36,500 bases of DNA from the NCBI GenBank assembly GCA_017521985.1, contig JAFXAZ010000073.1:1-36500 (forward strand), given 5' to 3'. Position 1 is the first letter of the stretch; the number at the start of each line of letters is the position of its first letter. A program made the translations under genes and the position numbers. Positions 31,065-36,500 of the stretch are shown one piece after another. The notes beneath the pieces were generated by a model, which was not told the origin of the DNA, made no database searches, and was given only the letters and a program-made list of their open reading frames with translations. This DNA is from Lachnospiraceae bacterium (GTDB taxonomy: Bacteria > Bacillota > Clostridia > Lachnospirales > Lachnospiraceae).

Positions 31065-32036
31065 ATGGAATTGTCAGTAATGTCACCAGTACTTAATCAG
31101 ATGAGATTGGATGAAGCAATCGAATATTTGTCATCATTGGGCGTTGATAGTCTTGAATTAGGGGTTGGAGGATATCCAGGAAAAGTGCATTGTGATGCAA
31201 AGGATTTTTTGGATAACCCTGATAAAATTGAACATTTAAAAGCAATCTTAAAAACTAACAATATGAAACTGAGTGCTTTAAGTTGTCATGGTAACCCGAT
31301 TCATCCTGATAAAAAAATAGCAGAAGTTTATGATGTGGATTTTGACAATGCTGTTTTGCTTGCTGAAAAGTTATGTGTTAATACTATTATCACTTTTTCA
31401 GGTTGTCCAGGCGATTGTGAGAGTAGTAAAAATCCAAATTGGGTTACTTGTGCTTGGCCAAATGAATACTTAGATGTTCTTAAATGGCAATGGAATGATG
31501 TGCTTATACCATATTGGAAAAGAAAAGCTGATTTTTGTAAAGAACATGGAATCAAACATATTGCATTTGAAATGCATCCAGGATTTATGGTATATAATCC
31601 GGAAACACTCATTAAACTTCGTAATGCAGTAGGAAATATTATTGGTGCAAATTTTGATCCGAGTCATTTGTTCTGGCAAGGAATTGATCCTGTTTCAGCA
31701 ATTAAATTTTTAGGAAAAGAAAATGCCTTATATCATTTCCATGCAAAAGACACAAAGATTGATATAGAGAATACGAGGGTTAACGGTATTCTTGATACAA
31801 AAAATTATAGTGACATAATGAATCGCTCTTGGGTATTTCGTACAGTAGGTTATGGTCATGGTAAGGAAGTCTGGAATGATATTATTAGTACTCTCAAAGC
31901 AGTAGGATATGATGGTGCAATAAGTATTGAACATGAAGATGGATTAATGTCTTCTAAGGAAGGATTAGAGAAAGCAATTGCTTTCTTGAAAGATATAATA
32001 ATTTACGAGAGTGCAGGTGAGATGTGGTGGGTATAG
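31065..32036 (+). CDS. Sugar phosphate isomerase/epimerase-like TIM barrel (first)
   Basis: A 323-residue xylose-isomerase-like (AP endonuclease 2 family) protein. The metal ligands of the fold are visible as IAFEMHPGF (Glu, about residue 169), ANFDPSHLFW (Asp, about 204), YHFHAKDTKI (His, about 226) and ISIEHEDGLM (Glu, about 287). The extended middle (GCPGDCESSK, DVLKWQWNDVLIPYW) belongs to a branch that often stands next to Gfo/Idh/MocA genes. In known 3-keto-glycoside systems such TIM barrels perform isomerisation or elimination on an oxidised sugar, which may apply here. AGGAGG precedes the ATG. Its end overlaps the next gene by 13 bp. Confidence 0.9.
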   Translation: MELSVMSPVLNQMRLDEAIEYLSSLGVDSLELGVGGYPGKVHCDAKDFLDNPDKIEHLKAILKTNNMKLSALSCHGNPIHPDKKIAEVYDVDFDNAVLLAEKLCVNTIITFSGCPGDCESSKNPNWVTCAWPNEYLDVLKWQWNDVLIPYWKRKADFCKEHGIKHIAFEMHPGFMVYNPETLIKLRNAVGNIIGANFDPSHLFWQGIDPVSAIKFLGKENALYHFHAKDTKIDIENTRVNGILDTKNYSDIMNRSWVFRTVGYGHGKEVWNDIISTLKAVGYDGAISIEHEDGLMSSKEGLEKAIAFLKDIIIYESAGEMWWV

Positions 32037-33097
32037 ATCGAGTTTACAATCTAGGAATTATAGGCTACGGCAGTATGGCAAATAGTCATCGTGAAATTAT
32101 TGAAAATAGCAATCTTAGGATAAAGTTAAAAGCCATATATGATATCAGTGAAGAACGTATGTGTCTTGCACAAAAACAGGGGTATAAGACATATTCTTCA
32201 AAGGAGCAGCTTCTCACAGATGAAGATATAGATATTGTTCTTGTTGCTACTACGAATGAATCACATAAAGATATTGCAATAGATGCTTTAGAGGCAGGTA
32301 AACATGTTCTCTGCGAAAAGCCTGTTGCTTTAAATTCTGAAGAACTTAACGAAATGATACTTGCGACAGCAATGCACAACAAGGTTTTTACTGTAAATCA
32401 AAATAGACGATTTAATAGAGATTTTATAAATATGTGGAGAACTATTGATTCTGGTAAAATAGGAAAACCGTATATTATTGAATCAAGAGTTGAAGGTTCA
32501 AGGGGGATACCAGACGGATGGAGAACCAATAAACATCAAGGTGGTGGTATGATGTTGGATTGGGGAGTTCACTTAATTGATCAGATTCTTTATATGATTA
32601 ATGATAAAATAACAAATATTTTTTGCGTAATGCACAGTATAAATTATTCGGATGTTGATGATAATTTTAGTCTTACACTAACCTTTGAAAGTGGACTAGT
32701 TGTACGTATTGAGGTTGCTACAAATAATTTTATAAAACGTCCAAGATTTTATGTGTTTGGAACGGAAGGGACTATGGTAATTAATGAATGGGATGGTTGC
32801 GGAACTGTGATAAGGAAAATTGCAGATGATAACCAATGGAAATCTGAAATTACAAAAGTGAAAGCCGGTCCAACTAAGACAATGGCTCCGCGAAATGAAA
32901 AAACTATAGAAAAGATTATTTTGGAAGAACCAACTGATGTGAATGATAGTCTTGAACCAGTTTATGAACAATTAATTGATGCTATTGAAGGAAAAGAACT
33001 TGTTATTAAGCCAGAAGAGGCTATGCGAGTAATGAAAGTAATGGAAGCTGCATTTGAATCCGCAAAAACAGGAATAGCTTTAAAGGTTGAGATTTAA
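32024..33097 (+). CDS. Gfo/Idh/MocA family oxidoreductase (second)
   Basis: A 357-residue dehydrogenase related to the one at 29890 but clearly distinct. The Rossmann motif is LGIIGYGSMANSH at about 9-21. The lysine box is HVLCEKPVALNSEEL. The catalytic segment MMLDWGVHLIDQILYMI has the Asp...His arrangement expected of an active enzyme, unlike the first paralogue. The start is a GTG, at 32024 or the adjacent 32027, preceded by AGGTGA and lying inside the end of the isomerase gene. This means translational coupling. Two such dehydrogenases side by side could work on different steps, for instance oxidation and later reduction of a keto sugar. Confidence 0.92.
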   Translation: MVGIDRVYNLGIIGYGSMANSHREIIENSNLRIKLKAIYDISEERMCLAQKQGYKTYSSKEQLLTDEDIDIVLVATTNESHKDIAIDALEAGKHVLCEKPVALNSEELNEMILATAMHNKVFTVNQNRRFNRDFINMWRTIDSGKIGKPYIIESRVEGSRGIPDGWRTNKHQGGGMMLDWGVHLIDQILYMINDKITNIFCVMHSINYSDVDDNFSLTLTFESGLVVRIEVATNNFIKRPRFYVFGTEGTMVINEWDGCGTVIRKIADDNQWKSEITKVKAGPTKTMAPRNEKTIEKIILEEPTDVNDSLEPVYEQLIDAIEGKELVIKPEEAMRVMKVMEAAFESAKTGIALKVEI

Positions 33098-33137
33098 TGA
33101 TAAAAGTTAAAACAATGTGCAAAAAGGAGTAAAATGA

Positions 33138-34742
33138 ATGGTTGATGTTGTAATTACCCGTGACAAATATCCTGCTGTTTTTGGTGGTATTGGTTTTCAC
33201 AATAATGAAGCTGCCTTGTATAAGGTGATAGATACAGAACACTTTAATCAGGTATTGTGCAAAAATTATAGAGAAATGGCACCGGGATTTATGAGAACTT
33301 TTGCAGGATATGATGATTGGACAAAAAAAGCAATGGATGATTTTGCAGAGTATTATGAAAAAATGCAAAAATGGACAGATACTCCCATGTATTTTGCTGC
33401 CGCCTTTGCAAAATTACATTTTTCAGATGAAGAGATTGATGAATATTGTGAAACTGTTGCGAAAAATTTGAAATATCTGATAGAGGAAAAGAAAGTAAAA
33501 CATTTAAGATATTATTGTTTCTCGAATGAAATGAGTCAGAGAAAGTGGGGATATCTACTTAATGATTTGCCCTTGTTCAAGAAATATCATGAAAGATTAT
33601 ATCGTGCATTTCAAAATAATGGAATTAATGTTGGTCTGCTTGCAACAGATGCAAGTGAATACGAAAATTGGAAAACAATGGATTGGGCTATTGAAAATAT
33701 GTCTAGAATAACGGAACACTATTGTTTACATGTATATGAAAGAAAACATGATATATATGATTTGGATTTTTATGACTTCTTTTATAAAAAGTGCAGTGAG
33801 CAAGTTTATAAAGCAATAGCTGACTATAAAAAGTTTATTATAGGCGAATTTGGTATTAACAGATTAACAAATACTAATGGTCCTGGAGTTGTAGAGGATG
33901 TTTGTAGATACTTTGAATGTGAAGAATGTGCTTTTAGTGGACTAATGTTGGCCGAGATGATCTTTGCTGCAATTAATGCTGGGGTATTTGCAATGGCTTA
34001 TTGGAGTTATACTGATTATCCGGATCCTTACATGTGTTCATATGCAGAAAAGGACGAATATGCAAAAAAATGGGGAGAATGTGAAAAATTTATAAGCGGA
34101 ACAACAGGGGTTAAATATAACCGATGGGGTTTGTTAAAATGGACTGATGAAGGCGATTACTCAGCAAAAGATGTGTATTGGTGTGTGGCACCGATTGTGA
34201 AGTATTTTAAAAGTAATTCACGAGTTTTAAATATTAAAATAGAGGATTCACTATTGAGAAGCTGTGGAGTTATCAGTCGTAATGGCAATGTGACAATAGG
34301 TATAGTTAATCGACATAAAGATAGTGTAAAAATAAAATTGGATTCAAACTTGTTTAATAAAGATATACGAGTTATTGAATATGATACAAATAATGTCCCT
34401 AGAAATAAGTTTGGAGATATTCAAATGTGTAGCTGTCAGCTTGAACCTAATAATCCCACGTATGAACTTAAGCCATCAAGTATGACGATTTTTACTACTG
34501 ATTATTTAACAAAAGAGAAGTCTGTGTATGCAGATGGTATCAGATTTGAAGGAAATCGTCTGAAATGGAATGCTGTAGATGAACCTGAACATTGCTACTA
34601 TCGTGTATTTGCAGATGAAAATTCGGATTTTCAGCCTACTATTGATAATCAGATTGCTTCAACGGTTGCTGAAGAAATCCCAATAAAGACTAAAGAATTA
34701 TTTTATAAAGTTTTGTCCGTTGATAATAGTGGAAATATTTAA
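33138..34742 (+). CDS. Clan GH-A glycoside hydrolase-like protein, family not recognised
   Basis: A 534-residue intracellular protein (no signal peptide). The N-terminal (beta/alpha)8 barrel shows retaining clan GH-A marks: the acid/base Asn-Glu in YYCFSNEMSQ (Glu131), a HVYERKH segment after strand 6 (about 198), and a nucleophile-like glutamate in KKFIIGEFGIN (Glu237), then MAYWSYTDYPDPY near 295. A beta-sandwich follows at about 360-460, and a fibronectin-like end (YYRVFADEN, LFYKVLSVDNSGN) closes the protein. I cannot place it in a numbered GH family; GH5-, GH39- or GH79-like distant relatives are possible. AAAAGGAG stands 8 bases before the ATG. It lies between two sugar oxidoreductase/isomerase pairs, so it probably cleaves the imported glycoside. 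Confidence 0.72.
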   Translation: MVDVVITRDKYPAVFGGIGFHNNEAALYKVIDTEHFNQVLCKNYREMAPGFMRTFAGYDDWTKKAMDDFAEYYEKMQKWTDTPMYFAAAFAKLHFSDEEIDEYCETVAKNLKYLIEEKKVKHLRYYCFSNEMSQRKWGYLLNDLPLFKKYHERLYRAFQNNGINVGLLATDASEYENWKTMDWAIENMSRITEHYCLHVYERKHDIYDLDFYDFFYKKCSEQVYKAIADYKKFIIGEFGINRLTNTNGPGVVEDVCRYFECEECAFSGLMLAEMIFAAINAGVFAMAYWSYTDYPDPYMCSYAEKDEYAKKWGECEKFISGTTGVKYNRWGLLKWTDEGDYSAKDVYWCVAPIVKYFKSNSRVLNIKIEDSLLRSCGVISRNGNVTIGIVNRHKDSVKIKLDSNLFNKDIRVIEYDTNNVPRNKFGDIQMCSCQLEPNNPTYELKPSSMTIFTTDYLTKEKSVYADGIRFEGNRLKWNAVDEPEHCYYRVFADENSDFQPTIDNQIASTVAEEIPIKTKELFYKVLSVDNSGNI

Positions 34743-34775
34743 CATCAATATTAAAAAGAAAAGGGATGAATAAAA

Positions 34776-35546
34776 ATGATTGATAAAATAGGCGTTCAGC
34801 TTTTTACAATTAGAGATTACATGTTAACAGAGAAAGACGTAAAAGAAAGCTTTCAAAAGTTAAAATCTATGGGATATGACCAGATACAAACAGCCGGATG
34901 CAAAATTCCGTATAAGACATATGGTGAATTAGCGGAACAAGCGGGGTTAGAAATAATTGGTACACATGATAACTTTGATATGATGTGTAATGATTTCGAA
35001 AATGCACTAAAAAATCATAATTATTTGAATACATATAATATGGGGTGCGGTGCATATGGTATAGAACCTCAAACCCGAAAAATAGATGCTATAGAGAACT
35101 TTATTAAAAAGGGAAACGAGATTGGCGAAAAACTAAGAAGATATGGAGGAAAATTTACATACCATAATCATCAGCATGAGTTTATTCAATTAGAAAACGG
35201 AAAGCGGATGATGGATATGTTGGTAGAAGGATTATCTGCTGAAAACACATCATTTGTACTTGATACATATTGGGTTCAGTTTAGTGGAAGTGACGTTTGT
35301 GAATGGATTGAAAAACTTAGAGGTAGAATTGATATACTACACTTAAAAGATATGAAAATTGATGCTATTACCAAAAATCAAAAAATGTGTGAGGTTGGTA
35401 ATGGTAATTTAAACTGGTCACGTATAATAGAAACTGCATTAAGCACAGGAGTGAAATATTATATTGTTGAACAAGATCATTGCGATGGAAATCCATTTAA
35501 TTCTTTAAAGCAAAGTAGTGAATATTTACATAAGTATTTTATGTAA
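34776..35546 (+). CDS. Sugar phosphate isomerase/epimerase-like TIM barrel (second)
   Basis: A 256-residue xylose-isomerase-like protein of the shorter, IolE/IolI-like type. The start KIGVQLFTIRDYML is typical. Metal-binding segments are FTYHNHQHEF (His cluster around 128-136), FVLDTYWVQFSG (Asp around 160), ILHLKDMKID (His around 189) and YYIVEQDH (Glu around 231), followed by the usual SLKQSSEYL end. Members act as epimerases, isomerases or dehydratases on keto sugars and inosose. It follows the GH-A gene by 33 bp with AAAGGGATGA as ribosome site and comes before the lactonase, so it belongs to the same catabolic group. Confidence 0.9.
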   Translation: MIDKIGVQLFTIRDYMLTEKDVKESFQKLKSMGYDQIQTAGCKIPYKTYGELAEQAGLEIIGTHDNFDMMCNDFENALKNHNYLNTYNMGCGAYGIEPQTRKIDAIENFIKKGNEIGEKLRRYGGKFTYHNHQHEFIQLENGKRMMDMLVEGLSAENTSFVLDTYWVQFSGSDVCEWIEKLRGRIDILHLKDMKIDAITKNQKMCEVGNGNLNWSRIIETALSTGVKYYIVEQDHCDGNPFNSLKQSSEYLHKYFM

Positions 35547-35608
35547 AAGATTTGTAAAATGTTATATGGGTTGTACTAAATAAGTATTTGAAGTTTATGG
35601 AGGATCAA

Positions 35609-36457
35609 ATGGCAATGCTAGAATTATTGGATAATAACATACGATGTATTGTAGCAGAAGGCCCCATTTGGAATGATAAAACAAAGGAATTATTATGGCT
35701 GGACATTCTTGGAGAGTGCATTTACATAATGTCATACAAGGAACGGATCATCAATAAAATTAATGTAGGACAGCAGATTGGTTGTATGGCAATTTGTGAA
35801 AATGGGGATTTACTTTTGGCTATGCAGGATGGCATCTATCGGATGGACAAGGATGGAAATAAGGTGCTTGCACATCAGTCAATCAAGATAAAAGGTCGCA
35901 GATTCAATGACGGTAAAGTAGGGCCGGATGGATGCTTTTATGTGGGTACCACGGATGATAACAACGAAGGTGCTTTTTACAGACTTAAAGATGGTGTGTT
36001 ATCGGAACTTTTTGATGGATGCGGTTGTTCTAATGGTCTGGATTGGACGGTGGATGGAACCGGGATGTATTATTGTGATACGGTAAAACAAAAAATAGAA
36101 GTGTTTGACTTTGATGTAGCAAGTAATCATATAAGTAATAGGAGAACATTTGTTGATATACCTGCTGAAATGGGAAAGCCGGATGGTTTTTGTATGGATG
36201 AGAATAATGATATATGGCTGGCTCTTTGGGATGGACACTCTGTATTACATATTGAATCTACTACAGGAAAAGTGTTATCTAAATTAGATGTACCAGCTGC
36301 AAAGGCTTCCTGTTGCTGTTTTGCAGGAGAAGAGTTAAGTGATTTGATTATTACAACGGCATCTCTTAGAGATGAAGAACAATATCCGTTATCTGGATAT
36401 ATCTTTAAGACTCGTGTGGGTGTAAAAGGGAAGAAAACTTATAGATATAAGTACTAA
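35609..36457 (+). CDS. SMP-30/gluconolactonase/LRE family lactonase
   Basis: A 282-residue six-bladed beta-propeller. Family metal ligands are visible: Glu in CIVAEGPIWND (about residue 13), Asn-Asp in GRRFNDGKVGPDG (about 97-109), Asn in CGCSNGLDWTVDG (about 140) and Asp in GKPDGFCMDENND (about 191). These proteins hydrolyse sugar lactones formed when an aldose is oxidised at C1, which fits the dehydrogenases upstream. ATG 35609 is chosen because GGAGGA (35599-35604) lies 4 bases before it. An upstream ATG (35597) overlaps that site, and ATG 35615 is a close alternative. The gene is complete at 36457. Confidence 0.9.
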   Translation: MAMLELLDNNIRCIVAEGPIWNDKTKELLWLDILGECIYIMSYKERIINKINVGQQIGCMAICENGDLLLAMQDGIYRMDKDGNKVLAHQSIKIKGRRFNDGKVGPDGCFYVGTTDDNNEGAFYRLKDGVLSELFDGCGCSNGLDWTVDGTGMYYCDTVKQKIEVFDFDVASNHISNRRTFVDIPAEMGKPDGFCMDENNDIWLALWDGHSVLHIESTTGKVLSKLDVPAAKASCCCFAGEELSDLIITTASLRDEEQYPLSGYIFKTRVGVKGKKTYRYKY

Positions 36458-36489
36458 GACATATTTAAGGACGGAAGGAGCGCTGAATA

Positions 36490-36500
36490 ATGAAAAGAGC
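36490..36500 (+). CDS. Start of a further gene, cut by the window end
   Basis: An ATG at 36490 (MKR...) follows GGAAGGAG (36473-36480) by 9 bases and lies 33 bp after the lactonase. Only three codons are visible, so its nature is unknown. The spacing suggests the operon continues. Confidence 0.5.

Noticed and set aside
33021-33368. Minus-strand frame of 115 codons spanning a gene junction
   Set aside because: It is antisense to two well-supported genes and rich in Phe/Ile/Cys, as expected from reversed A+T-rich coding DNA.
1-36500. CRISPR arrays, tRNA or rRNA genes, insertion sequences, phage genes
   Set aside because: Reading both strands I saw no regularly spaced repeats, no cloverleaf-like sequence and no transposase or integrase motif. 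The only sizeable non-coding duplication is the promoter block at 21.4 and 24.7 kb.

Overview
The window looks like chromosome from an anaerobic, low-to-moderate GC Firmicute, most likely a gut Lachnospiraceae (Clostridia). The basis is AGGAGG-type ribosome binding sites, near-consensus TTGACA/TATAAT promoters, a Na+-pumping biotin decarboxylase cluster, the cmk-ispH-S1 gene order, a chorion-class high-cysteine protein, and an LplA/LplB/LplC-type sugar transporter. No rRNA, tRNA, CRISPR array, insertion sequence or phage gene was seen. All assignments come from reading motifs and gene order; no database search was possible.

Region 1 (1-6.4 kb): the 3' end of a D-Ala-D-Ala carboxypeptidase, then a five-gene operon with a strong promoter and terminator. 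It encodes a 12S-type carboxyltransferase, a lipoprotein OadG-like subunit, a biotin carrier, the OadB Na+ channel subunit and a 5S-type (pyruvate/oxaloacetate) carboxyltransferase. Two carboxyltransferases of different type appear to share one carrier and one Na+ pump.

Region 2 (6.4-12.6 kb): a probable housekeeping operon, rpiR-type regulator / HI0933-type flavoprotein / cmk / ispH / S1-domain protein. A near-perfect promoter lies inside ispH, and the operon ends at a strong terminator. A divergent RNase H-fold exonuclease follows on the minus strand.

Region 3 (12.6-21.4 kb): a mixed accessory and housekeeping stretch. It holds a YefM/YoeB-type toxin-antitoxin pair with twin operators on its promoter, an AAA-ATPase/PD-(D/E)XK protein, leuS with unusual motifs and a hairpin in its leader, three small minus-strand genes (one a 16-cysteine repeat protein with a SigK-like promoter), and a GntR regulator followed by a second ATPase/nuclease-like protein.

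Region 4 (21.4-36.5 kb): a carbohydrate locus. A GH99-like/WbsX protein, a membrane-spanning AraC-type sensor-regulator, and a transporter operon (two permeases plus a binding lipoprotein, no ATPase) are followed by a GH88 unsaturated glucuronyl hydrolase. Next come two Gfo/Idh/MocA oxidoreductases, two xylose-isomerase-like TIM barrels, an unplaced clan GH-A glycosidase and an SMP-30 lactonase. A roughly 140-bp block carrying a terminator, a 17-bp-arm inverted repeat and a -10 box occurs twice, before the GH99-like gene and before the transporter, and probably marks the AraC regulon. From about 29.7 kb the DNA is visibly richer in A+T. The enzyme set suggests uptake of a uronic-acid-containing or otherwise unusual glycoside, with intracellular breakdown by both hydrolysis and sugar-ring oxidation.
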